Source of the DNA: UBA2108 sp002713215
Lineage (GTDB): Bacteria; Bacteroidota; Bacteroidia; Flavobacteriales_G; Salibacteraceae
Assembly: GCA_937891015.1 (NCBI GenBank)
Contig: CALAPY010000003.1
Span: forward strand, 1-63,944
Length of the DNA: 63,944 nt
Direction: 5' to 3'
Both the position numbers and the translations under genes were made by a program. Shown here in pieces: positions 1 to 8,372 of this stretch (position 1 is the stretch's first letter; the number at the start of each line of letters is the position of its first letter). Below the pieces are notes generated by a model, which worked only from the letters and a program-made list of their open reading frames with translations, had not been told where the DNA came from and searched no databases.

Positions 1-13
1 AAGAAGAAAAAGA

Positions 14-1354
14 ATGTTTGAAAGCTTATCGGAACGGTTAGAACGCTCCTTTAAAATCCTTAAAGGTCAGGGAAAAATTACTGAAATTAATGTTGCCGAA
101 ACATTAAAAGATGTTCGCCGCGCACTCCTTGATGCCGATGTTAATTATAAAGTAGCCAAACAATTTACTGACGAGGTAAAAATAAAGGCCCTTGGGGCAA
201 ATGTGCTTACTGCACTTAAACCCAGCGAACTGATGGTGAAAATTACCCATGATGAATTGGCCAAACTCATGGGTACTGAAAAATCAGACATTGATCTTCA
301 GGGTAATCCTTCGGTAATACTGATGGCTGGTTTGCAGGGATCGGGAAAAACTACCCATTCCGGAAAATTGGCTCGTTTTATCAAAAGCAAAAAAGGAAAA
401 AATCCATTGTTGGTAGCCTGCGATGTTTACCGTCCTGCTGCCATCGACCAACTCCATGTTCTGGGTGAACAATTGGGAATTGAAGTTTTTAGCGACAGAG
501 AAAATAAAAATCCAGTTGATATTGCAAGAAAAGCAGTGAACTACGCTCGCCAGAATTCTTACAATACCGTTATCGTTGATACTGCTGGTCGTCTTGCCAT
601 TGATGAAAAAATGATGCAGGAGATTTCGGATATCAAAAGCGCCATTAACCCCAACGAAACCCTATTTGTGGTTGATGCTATGACCGGACAGGACGCTGTG
701 AATACCGCCAAGGAATTTAACGACCGTCTTGATTTCGATGGTGTTATTCTAACCAAACTCGACGGTGATACCCGTGGTGGAGCTGCCTTGTCCATACGCC
801 GTGTAGTGGATAAGCCTATCAAGTTTGTTGGTATGGGCGAAAAAATGGATGCCCTGGATGTATTCTTCCCCGAAAGAATGGCAGACCGTATCTTGGGCAT
901 GGGTGACATTGTTTCGCTGGTTGAAAAAGCTCAGGAACAATTTGACGAAGAAGAGGCCAGAAAACTTCAAAAGAAAATTGCCAAAAACCAATTCAACTTT
1001 AACGACTTCTTAAAACAAATCCAGCAAATTAAGAAGATGGGCAATATCAAAGATCTGGCTGGTATGATCCCAGGAATGGGCAAAGCAATTAAAAATATGG
1101 ATATTGATGACGATGCATTTAAATACATCGAAGCCATCATCTATTCCATGACTGATCAGGAACGAGAAAACCCAATGATAATCAATGGGAGTCGCAAAAA
1201 AAGAATTGCCAAAGGATCTGGTAGGGATGTTCAGGAAGTAAACAAGCTCATTAAGCAGTTTATGGAAACCCGAAAAATGATGAAAATGATGTCCAATAAG
1301 GGCAACATGGCTAAAATGATGTCTGGGCTTAAAATGCCCGGAGCAGGAAGATAA
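14..1354 (+). CDS. ffh: Signal recognition particle protein Ffh
   Basis: The GTPase subunit of the signal recognition particle; it binds SRP RNA and signal sequences of nascent inner-membrane proteins and delivers ribosomes to FtsY. The 446-residue length is normal for the family. Visible in order: the N domain (about 1-90), the G domain with P-loop GLQGSGKTT (106-114), DTAGR (189-193) and TKLDGD (247-252), and a methionine-rich M domain from about residue 320 ending in clusters such as KMMKMM that bind signal peptides and 4.5S RNA. The ATG at 14 follows a purine-rich stretch and begins the canonical MFESLSERL N-terminus, so the gene is complete although it starts near the window edge. A weak hairpin terminator follows, then folD. 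Confidence 0.98.
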   Translation: MFESLSERLERSFKILKGQGKITEINVAETLKDVRRALLDADVNYKVAKQFTDEVKIKALGANVLTALKPSELMVKITHDELAKLMGTEKSDIDLQGNPSVILMAGLQGSGKTTHSGKLARFIKSKKGKNPLLVACDVYRPAAIDQLHVLGEQLGIEVFSDRENKNPVDIARKAVNYARQNSYNTVIVDTAGRLAIDEKMMQEISDIKSAINPNETLFVVDAMTGQDAVNTAKEFNDRLDFDGVILTKLDGDTRGGAALSIRRVVDKPIKFVGMGEKMDALDVFFPERMADRILGMGDIVSLVEKAQEQFDEEEARKLQKKIAKNQFNFNDFLKQIQQIKKMGNIKDLAGMIPGMGKAIKNMDIDDDAFKYIEAIIYSMTDQERENPMIINGSRKKRIAKGSGRDVQEVNKLIKQFMETRKMMKMMSNKGNMAKMMSGLKMPGAGR

Positions 1355-1360
1355 AAAGAA

Positions 1361-1398
1361 GAGGTAAGTCCTTATTAGACATACCTCATTCTATTTCA
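1361..1398 (+). terminator. Weak hairpin after ffh
   Basis: GAGGTA (1361-1366) pairs with TACCTC (1382-1387), and GTC/GAC extend the stem inside an A/A mismatch. A T-rich tail with some non-T bases follows. It is a plausible but weak intrinsic terminator between ffh and folD. Confidence 0.45.
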
Positions 1399-1429
1399 TT
1401 TTTTATTTTAGCCACTCAAATCTTAGAAT

Positions 1430-2305
1430 ATGATTTTACTTGACGGAAAAGCCACCTCGAATTCAATTAAGGAAGAAATCGCAGCGGAAGTTGAAAAACT
1501 AAAACAACAAGGAAAAAAGGTTCCGCATTTAGCAGCGGTATTGGTAGGAGAAGATGGTGCAAGTCAAACCTATGTAAACTCCAAAGTAAAATCGTGTGAG
1601 CGGGTTGGATTCGATTCCACCCTGATTAAACTTCCTGCTTCTACTTCCGAAGAAGAACTTCTCAAAACAATTGACGATTTAAACAACAACGACAACATTG
1701 ATGGTTACATCGTTCAATTGCCACTACCCGATCATATCGATGAAAATAAAGTAACCCTGGCCGTTGCACCAGGCAAAGATGTCGACGGTTTTCATCCTGA
1801 AAATGTTGGACGAATGAGCCTGGGACTCCCCACCTTTTTACCAGCAACTCCAAATGGAATTATGGAAATGTTGGGACGGTATAACATTGAAACTTCAGGT
1901 AAAAACTGCGTTGTTATTGGCCGAAGTAATATTGTTGGTACCCCTATGTCCATTCTTATGTCCAGAAACACCAATCCTGGAAATGCCACCGTAACGCTGG
2001 TTCATAGCAGAACCAAAAATCTGGCGGAGATAACTCGAAGGGCTGATATTATTATCGTTGCATTAGGTAAACCTAAGTTTTTAACGGCAGACATGGTTGG
2101 CGAAGGAACCGTTGTTGTTGACGTTGGGATTCACCGAATCGAAGATTCAACCAAAAAGTCAGGATTTAGATTGGTTGGTGATGTCGATTATGAAAACGTT
2201 GCTCCAAAATGTTCAGCAATTTCTCCGGTACCTGGAGGAGTCGGCCCAATGACCATTGCCTCCTTGCTTCAAAATACCCTGAAGGCTATTTCATTACAGC
2301 ACTAA
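1430..2305 (+). CDS. folD: Bifunctional methylenetetrahydrofolate dehydrogenase / methenyltetrahydrofolate cyclohydrolase FolD
   Basis: A cytosolic one-carbon enzyme that interconverts 5,10-methylene-, 5,10-methenyl- and 10-formyl-tetrahydrofolate with NADP. At 291 residues it has the family length. The N-terminal half carries the catalytic Y48-x3-K52 (YVNSK) in the folate-binding region. The NADP-binding half has VVIGRSNIVGTPMS near residues 162-175, and the conserved PGGVGPMT lies close to the C-terminus. The gene is monocistronic-looking, 75 nt after ffh, and is followed by a 357-nt non-coding stretch with a dispersed repeat. Confidence 0.97.
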   Translation: MILLDGKATSNSIKEEIAAEVEKLKQQGKKVPHLAAVLVGEDGASQTYVNSKVKSCERVGFDSTLIKLPASTSEEELLKTIDDLNNNDNIDGYIVQLPLPDHIDENKVTLAVAPGKDVDGFHPENVGRMSLGLPTFLPATPNGIMEMLGRYNIETSGKNCVVIGRSNIVGTPMSILMSRNTNPGNATVTLVHSRTKNLAEITRRADIIIVALGKPKFLTADMVGEGTVVVDVGIHRIEDSTKKSGFRLVGDVDYENVAPKCSAISPVPGGVGPMTIASLLQNTLKAISLQH

Positions 2306-2662
2306 GACGTTTCTGCCTTCATAATCAAGCCTTCAATCAACAGTTTATTGATTTTCTTTCACATTTTTATTAGAAGTGATTGCACAGTTAATAGTCGTCA
2401 TTCCTGTGCAGCGAAGCGGAAACAGGAATCTCAAAATAATATTCTAGATTCCTGCTTTATGCTTCCGCAAAAGCTTCAGCAACACGCGGACGCAGGAATG
2501 ACGTTTCATGCATAAATAGCTTCTTTAACCCAATTATTCTGTAATAGCAGCAAGTAATTCTACTTTTTTCAAAGTTTTTTATGGAATTTTTATTCCACGG
2601 TGTCTCTATGGTAAACACATTGTTTAACCAGCCTCAATTTGAAGAGGCACAAATTAAAAATC
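2306..2662. other. Non-coding spacer with one dispersed palindromic repeat
   Basis: No credible gene. About one third of the spacer is the ~118-bp repeat at 2390-2507. The rest is AT-rich and should hold the promoter of the downstream plug-domain gene, but I see no clear consensus box. Confidence 0.6.
2390..2507 (+). repeat. MITE-like palindromic repeat, copy A
   Basis: About 118 bp bounded by CGTCATTCCTG (2397-2407) and CAGGAATGACG (2493-2503), an 11-bp perfect terminal inverted repeat. A second nested inverted repeat (GCGGAAACAGGAATC and GATTCCTG...CTTCCGC) lies inside. It is nearly identical to copy B at 26148-26267; the last ~60 bp are the same. Copy C at 57906-58021 is a diverged relative. 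There is no coding capacity, so any movement would be non-autonomous. Confidence 0.85.
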
Positions 2663-3373
2663 ATGAAAAAAACAATTTCTATTCTATTCTTATTCCTTGC
2701 CTCTCAGCTCCTGTTTGCAGGTGGAGGCGGAAGCATAAAAGGTAATCTTATTGATCCCGATGGCAGGTCAATAATTGGTGCAACCGTATTTCTTTACGAA
2801 GGTGGAACACTGCGTGGCACTGCTAGTGACATTGATGGTAAATTCAATATTAAACCTATAACCGCAGGAACTTATGATGTATTTGTTACCTCTGTTGAAT
2901 TTGACACCTTAAAAATATCAGGTGTGCGAGTAATTAGTGACCGCATAACCATGCTAAGAAACCAAAAACTGCAACTCAAAACGGTTGGAATAATTGACAT
3001 CGTTGAATATGTATGGCCAATTCCTTTAATTGACATGGATGAACCGGGAGCCATTGTTTACGATGCAGAAACCATAGAGGACCTTCCCGGAAGAAACGAT
3101 ATAAATGGTATGATAGCGGATATTACTCCTGGAGTGTACCAAAAAGAAAAAGGTGACCCACTGCAAATGAGAGGATCCCGTACCGGGGCTTCTACCTATT
3201 TTATAGATGGGGTAAAATCTTCCGAGATAAGTTCCTCATTTCCAAGCTCAGCAATTGGAACAATTCGTGTATTCACCGGAGGAATTCCTGCCATGTACGG
3301 GGATGTTGTAGGAGGAATTGTAGTAATTGAAACAAAAAGTTTCATGAGCTGGTATAAAAAAGGGGATCGATAA
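2663..3373 (+). CDS. CarboxypepD_reg / TonB-plug-only protein without a beta-barrel
   Basis: An exported protein of 236 residues. The start chosen is the ATG at 2663, which begins a clear signal peptide (MKKTISILFLFLASQLLFA); an in-frame TTG at 2639 would add eight charged residues before it. The mature protein starts with a carboxypeptidase-regulatory-like fold (GNLIDPDGRSIIGATVFL and DGKFNIKPITAGTYDVFV). It continues into a TonB-receptor plug-like segment (IEDLPGRNDINGMIADITPGV, then GSRTGASTYFIDGV and VFTGGIPAMYGDVVGGIVVIETK). The ~600-residue barrel found in SusC/TonB receptors is absent, and a stop comes right after the plug. The role is unknown; the same two-domain start is typical of outer-membrane receptors. 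A sigma factor gene begins 31 nt later, suggesting a regulatory or scaffold role (inference). Confidence 0.8.
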   Translation: MKKTISILFLFLASQLLFAGGGGSIKGNLIDPDGRSIIGATVFLYEGGTLRGTASDIDGKFNIKPITAGTYDVFVTSVEFDTLKISGVRVISDRITMLRNQKLQLKTVGIIDIVEYVWPIPLIDMDEPGAIVYDAETIEDLPGRNDINGMIADITPGVYQKEKGDPLQMRGSRTGASTYFIDGVKSSEISSSFPSSAIGTIRVFTGGIPAMYGDVVGGIVVIETKSFMSWYKKGDR

Positions 3374-3404
3374 CCTTAAACACAATTGGATTTCGAGAGA
3401 CTAA

Positions 3405-3974
3405 ATGTTAAATAAGGATTTAAATAACTTAAGTGAAGCTGAATTATTGAACCTTTTTTACGAAAGTAAAAACAGGAAAGCTCTCGGAATCCTTTTAAAT
3501 AGATACCTGCCTCACATTTTTGCGGTCTGTCACTTCTACCTCAAAAACCGACCAAAAGCCAAAGACGCCTGTTCTGATGTAATTGAAAAAATGATTCTTT
3601 ACTTCAGCAAAAACAAAGTGTCATCAGCTAAGGCACTAATTATGATTTCGGCCAAAAACCATTGCCTAAGTCTGCTAAAAAGAAATGATAATAATAGAAG
3701 TATTGAAGAGGTAATGGAGATAGCCAACGAGGAAAATGAAATGGACCTACTCATTCAAAAAAATGCAACTCTTGACCAACTGCACGAATGCCTGGAAGAA
3801 CTGAAGCCAGATCAGCGAAACAACATAAAACAGTTTTACATCGAAAGAAAAAGTTATCAGGAAATTGCCCGGGAAAGCGGACAAAGTTTAAATAAAATTA
3901 AATCGAGTTTGCAGAACGGTAAACGCATGCTTCGGTCATTAATGATGAACAAAATGAGCCATGGAAACAAATAA
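3405..3974 (+). CDS. ECF-type RNA polymerase sigma factor (sigma-70 family)
   Basis: A 189-residue protein with the two-domain layout of extracytoplasmic-function sigma factors. The region 2-like part covers roughly 15-95 (LLNRYLPHIFAVCHFYLKNRPKAKDACSDV...), and the region 4-like helix-turn-helix roughly 120-180 (CLEELKPDQRNNIKQFYIERKSYQEIARESGQSLNKIKSSLQNGKRML). It would recruit RNA polymerase to alternative promoters. Its last 14 bases overlap the start of the following membrane-protein gene, so the two are translationally coupled in the way sigma/anti-sigma pairs usually are. Sequence divergence in region 2 is noticeable. The family assignment is fairly sure; target genes are unknown. Confidence 0.85.
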   Translation: MLNKDLNNLSEAELLNLFYESKNRKALGILLNRYLPHIFAVCHFYLKNRPKAKDACSDVIEKMILYFSKNKVSSAKALIMISAKNHCLSLLKRNDNNRSIEEVMEIANEENEMDLLIQKNATLDQLHECLEELKPDQRNNIKQFYIERKSYQEIARESGQSLNKIKSSLQNGKRMLRSLMMNKMSHGNK

Positions 3975-5040
3975 TATTAATAACATATTCGATGATCTTA
4001 CTGCCAATACAGGCATAAGATCAGAGGCTGAACTTACCCGTGAATGGGATCAGCTACAGGTAGATGTTCCGGAGCTTCATGATATTATCCTTGAACCCTC
4101 TGATTTTCCCAATCACATGGAGGTTCAGGAAATAAAAAAGAAGATCAATACCATTGATCCTAACTCCCCGTTGTCCGGACTTAGCATCATGCTTTCTGTC
4201 ATTGCCTTATTCACATTCTCTATTGGCTACATTTATATGAACCACCTTCCGGAACAAATGATTACTGAGAACGATCAAATTTCTCTGCATAGGCATGAAA
4301 CTATTCCAAGGGAAATATCTCTTGCTGCATCTAAAACCTTTCAGGTTAAACATGTTCAGCAACTTCAACCAATAAAAATGGTTCCAATTAGCCGCAACCA
4401 ACAACAAGATTTAGTAATTGAAGAGGAAGTAAATCCACAACAACTTGAATTAATCGGTCCACAAAAAACTGATCATATTCAGGAGGTACACTATGAACCT
4501 GAGCCCATTGTTGAAGATTACGTGTACGACTACAATTACAAGTACATGAACAATTACAAAATTTACAATTACGAAAGTCGATTAGCACCCCCCGAAACCT
4601 TAACCCTGGGAGGTTTAAACCCTGCTTATTCCAACTGGGGCTCTTACTCACTCTCAAAGGAACCCATATTCAGTAACCGCGTATACGAAACCAGGCTTGA
4701 GAAAGCTTTTAAATACATGAAGAAGGAAAGGTACCGTGAGGTTAATTTCATTCTTGTATCAATCATTAAAGAATTTCCAATGGATCAAAACGCCTGGTTT
4801 TACCTCGGTATATCAAACTACAGGCAAGAGAATTACAAAAAAGCCAAAACTTGCTTTGAGATGATTTTAAATGACCAGCCGGCAGTGTTTAAACCGGAGG
4901 CAGAATGGTACAAATCACTGTGTTTACTCAATATTGGTGAGGTAGATGTAGCCATTGAGCACCTAAGGACCATTGCACGAAAAAATGGGTTTTATCAAAA
5001 GCGAGCCGAAGAATTGTTAGTCAATCACGAGCATTATTAA
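3961..5040 (+). CDS. Single-pass membrane protein with C-terminal TPR-like region, possible anti-sigma partner
   Basis: A 359-residue protein overlapping the sigma factor gene by 14 nt. The N-terminal ~70 residues are soluble and acidic. One transmembrane helix follows at about 74-93 (LSIMLSVIALFTFSIGYIYM), then a long low-complexity Gln/Tyr/Asn-rich periplasmic linker (about 100-230). The C-terminal helical part resembles tetratricopeptide repeats (AFKYMKKERYREVNFILVSI..., NAWFYLGISNYRQENYKKAKTCFEMIL). The cytosolic N-terminus / single TM / periplasmic sensor layout and the coupling to a sigma gene suggest an anti-sigma role, but I see no recognisable zinc-finger anti-sigma domain. The next gene overlaps its stop codon (TAATG). 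Confidence 0.65.
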   Translation: METNNINNIFDDLTANTGIRSEAELTREWDQLQVDVPELHDIILEPSDFPNHMEVQEIKKKINTIDPNSPLSGLSIMLSVIALFTFSIGYIYMNHLPEQMITENDQISLHRHETIPREISLAASKTFQVKHVQQLQPIKMVPISRNQQQDLVIEEEVNPQQLELIGPQKTDHIQEVHYEPEPIVEDYVYDYNYKYMNNYKIYNYESRLAPPETLTLGGLNPAYSNWGSYSLSKEPIFSNRVYETRLEKAFKYMKKERYREVNFILVSIIKEFPMDQNAWFYLGISNYRQENYKKAKTCFEMILNDQPAVFKPEAEWYKSLCLLNIGEVDVAIEHLRTIARKNGFYQKRAEELLVNHEHY

Positions 5041-6353
5041 TGAAGAAATTATTAATATTCATATTGCTTTTATCTGTCGTTAGTTTAGCGTATTCACAAA
5101 GTGTTATACTGGGTAGTGTTGTTGATGCAATGAGTAAAGCACCCATTGAAGGGGCCCATGTATTTAACCAAATTGAAAATAAAAACACGGTATCTAATAA
5201 TAAAGGGCACTTTATTATTTCAACCGACCTAAAGCGAAAACTAAAGATTCGGGTTTCTCATTTGGGCTACTCCAATTATGTTGATTGGGTATGGTTAAGG
5301 CCAGGCGATACCTTATATCTAACCATAGAGTTGAAATCAACTGCTTATGAGTTGAAACCATTTGAAACTTACGATATCAGAAAGCCTCAGCAGATGTTTC
5401 ATTCGCCGGTTCACTACGTTCATGATTTTGACATTGAAGGCAATAACCTGCTACTGATAACATTTTCCAGATCGTTAAAAAAAGATCCCAAGCTTACACT
5501 ATGCGATTTAGATGAAAACATAGTTGATGAGTTAACCATTGATCCCGAACCCATCAGGCTGCATCGCGATTTTGCGGATCGTGTATTTATTGAATATGAA
5601 TCTAAGGTGCAACTAGTGGTTATTGAAAACGATCAACTGGCTCTGGTTGATGTCAACCTTTCTCAATACGCAAGCAGCGTAAAGCCCTGTAAGGATTCAA
5701 CCAATAAGCAAATTCTGTTTTCCGATCAAATCTGGTATCTACCCCGATTTAACTATTACGCTTTCGACATTTCAGACAGCATGTTCTTTATGTTGAGACA
5801 CATTGTACACGAAAAAGTCAATCACATGATGCGTTGGGAGTTTTATGACCTTCCCATTGATGCCCAACGTCAGGCTAGGAAAATTGCAGAACATTTTCCT
5901 GAAATGGATAAGCAGGAAATTGGAGGGCTCATGAATGGGTTCCAGAACTCCATTTTTTATGAAGAACCCTACGCTCCCCTTTTTGTGAGCAAAGACACTA
6001 TAATAATATTCGATCATTATTCCGACCACTTGTATCGTTACTCCGGTAATTTGGAAACAGTAGATTCGATAGAAATAAGTTACCATAAACCCAAAAAACG
6101 CAAAACCTGGAAGAAGCAAATCTATCTGGATTCAAAAAGTGATATATTCTACGGGCTATACCTTCAAAACGGATATTCCTATCTAAAACAAATTGATACT
6201 AAAAATGGAGGAGTTGTTTCAAGTACTAAACTTCAGAATCAATTTGTTAAAAAAATAAGGGTTCATAACGACTATGCCTACTACATATACAAACCGCACA
6301 GTTCTCCTACTAAGCCATTTATCTATAGAGAACTTTTGAGCATCAGTCAATGA
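5040..6353 (+). CDS. Exported carboxypeptidase-regulatory-like domain protein
   Basis: A 437-residue protein. Its ATG overlaps the previous stop (TAATG), making it the last gene of the plug / sigma / membrane-protein locus. It has a signal peptide (MKKLLIFILLLSVVSLAYS), then a CarboxypepD_reg fold (GSVVDAMSKAPIEGAHVF to LKIRVSHLGYSNY, about 24-85). A longer region rich in beta-strand patterns follows, perhaps a propeller; I do not recognise it. It probably sits in the periplasm or at the outer membrane. Operon position suggests it works with, or is read by, the membrane protein upstream (inference). Confidence 0.65.
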   Translation: MKKLLIFILLLSVVSLAYSQSVILGSVVDAMSKAPIEGAHVFNQIENKNTVSNNKGHFIISTDLKRKLKIRVSHLGYSNYVDWVWLRPGDTLYLTIELKSTAYELKPFETYDIRKPQQMFHSPVHYVHDFDIEGNNLLLITFSRSLKKDPKLTLCDLDENIVDELTIDPEPIRLHRDFADRVFIEYESKVQLVVIENDQLALVDVNLSQYASSVKPCKDSTNKQILFSDQIWYLPRFNYYAFDISDSMFFMLRHIVHEKVNHMMRWEFYDLPIDAQRQARKIAEHFPEMDKQEIGGLMNGFQNSIFYEEPYAPLFVSKDTIIIFDHYSDHLYRYSGNLETVDSIEISYHKPKKRKTWKKQIYLDSKSDIFYGLYLQNGYSYLKQIDTKNGGVVSSTKLQNQFVKKIRVHNDYAYYIYKPHSSPTKPFIYRELLSISQ

Positions 6354-6412
6354 TATTAATGTCTGAGAATTGAAGTGTAACCGCTGTTACTAAAAACAAC
6401 CTATCGCTCAAT

Positions 6413-6420
6413 TAACTTTG
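6413..6420 (+). promoter_or_regulatory. Bacteroidota -7 box immediately before the CoA-binding protein
   Basis: TAACTTTG matches TAnnTTTG and ends only 4 nt before the ATG at 6425, so the predicted transcription start falls on or next to the start codon. No convincing -33 TTTG is visible. Confidence 0.6.
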
Positions 6421-6424
6421 CACA

Positions 6425-6799
6425 ATGGAATTAAATAAAAAGGAAAAGGTATTGGTTGTTGGAGCTTCTCCTAATGCAAGCAGGTATTCATATGCTGCAA
6501 CCCGATTACTTGCGGAGAAAGGACATGAGGTAATTCTATTTGGAAGCAGAAAGGGAAACATTGATGTTCATCAAATTATTCATGAATTTCCCGAACCAAA
6601 TGAAGTAGATACGGTAACCATGTACATGAATCCAGAAAGACAAAAGCCGTTTTACAATCAAATTATTGGACTCAATCCCCAACGAATCATTTTTAATCCG
6701 GGCACCGAAAATTCAGAATTGGTTCAAATGGCAAATGAATCGGGAATAAAAACTGAAAACGCCTGCACGCTGGTTATGTTACAAGTAGGCACATTTTAA
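6425..6799 (+). CDS. CoA-binding (Rossmann-fold) domain protein, YccU-like
   Basis: A 124-residue single-domain protein of the small CoA_binding family, which shares its fold with the N-terminal domain of succinyl-CoA synthetase alpha. The nucleotide-binding turn VVGASPNASRYSYAATRLL lies at about 10-28. The fold continues with strands such as VDTVTMYMNPERQKPFYNQI and ends near GIKTENACTLVMLQVG, close to the catalytic-loop position of related proteins. The cellular substrate is not established for this family. It is a single gene with its own promoter, possibly giving a leaderless transcript. Confidence 0.85.
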   Translation: MELNKKEKVLVVGASPNASRYSYAATRLLAEKGHEVILFGSRKGNIDVHQIIHEFPEPNEVDTVTMYMNPERQKPFYNQIIGLNPQRIIFNPGTENSELVQMANESGIKTENACTLVMLQVGTF

Positions 6800-7121
6800 T
6801 TCGTTTAATTCGTATACTCTCAAATTTAGCGAATACGCCATTCGAACATGTGTTTTTCCAAAAGATGTGTTTTAGGATTAAAATCTGGGGAATCAATGAA
6901 GTATTGAATGGATTCAGAACATTGGTCTTCATTTTCTTTTTGGACAACAAAAAGAAAACCGAAGCAAAAGAAAAATTGCCCGGCTGAATGCATTTGATTT
7001 GAAATCTACGCGTACCATCGAATTCGCAACTAAACTTGAATAGCTTTTTAACAAAAGTCTATTCTTCGAACAAGGTTGCTCTGTTCAATAGCCCTCTTGA
7101 TTTCTACAATCAAAAGCCTTA

Positions 7122-7141
7122 CCTGCCTGCCGGTAGGCAGG
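7122..7141. repeat. GC-rich near-perfect palindrome
   Basis: CCTGCCTGCCGGTAGGCAGG, with six-base outer arms CCTGCC/GGCAGG and only one mismatched pair in the core. It is far more GC-rich than the surrounding spacer. Its role is unknown. Confidence 0.7.
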
Positions 7142-7307
7142 GGCCGTAGATTCCGTTAGACTTTAGAAATTGAAATACCAGTTTTGCAAGTTACCAGGTA
7201 AAAATGCAGCCGAACAACAAAAGCAAGGTCTTCGATCTTAAGCTTGAAAAGCGAAAGTCCCTTGCGTTGTTGTGGTCCGCAGGACGGCCTTATTTTTACC
7301 AAAAAGC

Positions 7308-7400
7308 GTTTTTGTTTCCTTTTGAGGCTTTGGTTAAAAGGAAAAGCCTAGCGGCATCGCCTTTGCGTAGCTTCAGCGGAGCAAGGCTTGAGCGAAAAAT
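7308..7400 (+). repeat. Dispersed intergenic repeat family 2, copy 1
   Basis: It shares with 15175-15262 the pattern TTTCTTTT..GGCTTTGG..AAAAG, GCCTAGC, CATCGCCTT, CGTAGCTTCAGCGGAGCAAGGC and TGAG. A third, inverted and diverged copy lies at 57778-57822. It does not encode a protein consistently across copies. Confidence 0.7.
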
Positions 7401-7510
7401 AGAAAATTGCAATTTATAGATTCTTTATCCTATTTAATTTGATTCAATATATTACTTAATCTCTGAAGAACCTGGAGTAAATAAGGAACTGGTCGGAAAA
7501 GATCTGAGGT

Positions 7511-8305
7511 CTACTTAAGCAATTCTTCCATCTTCAATTTAAATTCCGGAAAAATGGCAAAGTCACTATGTGAAGCCCCTGGTACAGTGGTTAATTCAAT
7601 ATGATCTCCAATTTCCTGCAACATCACACTTGACTCGTAGGGCACAAAATCGTCTTCGGTTCCATGTAGCAAATGCACCGGACATTTCACTTCCTTTAAA
7701 TACAAATCGTTCCGGAACTTGTACTTCAATAACATGGAAACAGGTAGCAATGGATGTTGATGGCTAACAACATCCTCAAAGTTAAAATACGGAGTGCTCA
7801 ATATGAGTTTTTCAGGAATATGGTCTACTGCTAATTTCGACGCTATGCCCGTTCCCAACGATCTACCATAAAATATGGTTCGTTTTTCCTTGTACTCGGG
7901 ACTAATTCGCTCATAGAGGAATTTGGCGTCATCATGAAGTGAACGTTCCTGAGAAATGACTCCCGTACTTTTTCCATACCCTCTATAGTCCCACATAAAT
8001 ACATCCCAACCGTGATCCTGGAATAAGCTTGCCCATTGCCCCCAGGAAGCTATGCTTCCCATGTGACCATGAAAATAAAATACAATGCCCTTGGGTTCTG
8101 GAACCCTAAAAAGCAATCCGTGAATATCTATTCCCTCTTCAGGCCGGTAGATTCTTTCTTCATATTCTCCTGGAAAATTAAAAACGTGACTTTTGTCCAG
8201 CTTTTCGCTTAAGAAAATCATCTTCTCTTGCCGGGAATACAAGAAAGCAAGTGTGGTCACAATCGCTACCAATAATATTGCCACTATGATTATAAGCATT
8301 AGCAT
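7511..8305 (-). CDS. Membrane-anchored alpha/beta hydrolase (serine hydrolase, ABHD13-like)
   Basis: A 264-residue hydrolase with an N-terminal transmembrane anchor (about 3-22) and the S33 / alpha-beta hydrolase fold. The oxyanion region is FYFHGHMGS (77-84). The nucleophile elbow GRSLGTG places Ser149, with the acid at about Asp218/219 (HGTEDDF) and the base His246 (GASHSD). The substrate is not predictable from sequence; relatives are esterases or peptidases. It is transcribed alone, convergent to nothing nearby. A -7 box ends 5 nt before the ATG, and a second in-frame ATG at 8299 is an alternative start. Confidence 0.88.
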   Translation of the reverse strand: MLMLIIIVAILLVAIVTTLAFLYSRQEKMIFLSEKLDKSHVFNFPGEYEERIYRPEEGIDIHGLLFRVPEPKGIVFYFHGHMGSIASWGQWASLFQDHGWDVFMWDYRGYGKSTGVISQERSLHDDAKFLYERISPEYKEKRTIFYGRSLGTGIASKLAVDHIPEKLILSTPYFNFEDVVSHQHPLLPVSMLLKYKFRNDLYLKEVKCPVHLLHGTEDDFVPYESSVMLQEIGDHIELTTVPGASHSDFAIFPEFKLKMEELLK

Positions 8306-8310
8306 TTGTC

Positions 8311-8318
8311 CAAATGTA
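8311..8318 (-). promoter_or_regulatory. -7 box for the alpha/beta hydrolase
   Basis: On the minus strand TACATTTG matches TAnnTTTG and ends 5 nt before the start codon at 8305. This predicts a leaderless or very short leader. Confidence 0.5.
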
Positions 8319-8372
8319 CGATGTATGATTGAGAAGGTTTGGACTAAACCGTTTAATTGAATTTATGGTAAG

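Larger units (their letters stand above)
6800..7510. other. Repeat-rich non-coding spacer
   Basis: No supported gene in 711 nt. It holds a poly-T/poly-A hairpin (6932-6958), a strong GC-rich near-palindrome (7122-7141, CCTGCCTGCCGGTAGGCAGG), and a mosaic repeat at 7308-7400 that recurs near 15.2 kb and 57.8 kb. A 71-codon reading frame at 7204-7419 overlaps the repeat and is not credible as a protein. Confidence 0.6.

Noticed and set aside
7204..7419. A 71-codon reading frame
   Set aside because: It lies on a dispersed repeat, its product is low-complexity and does not resemble a protein; not called.
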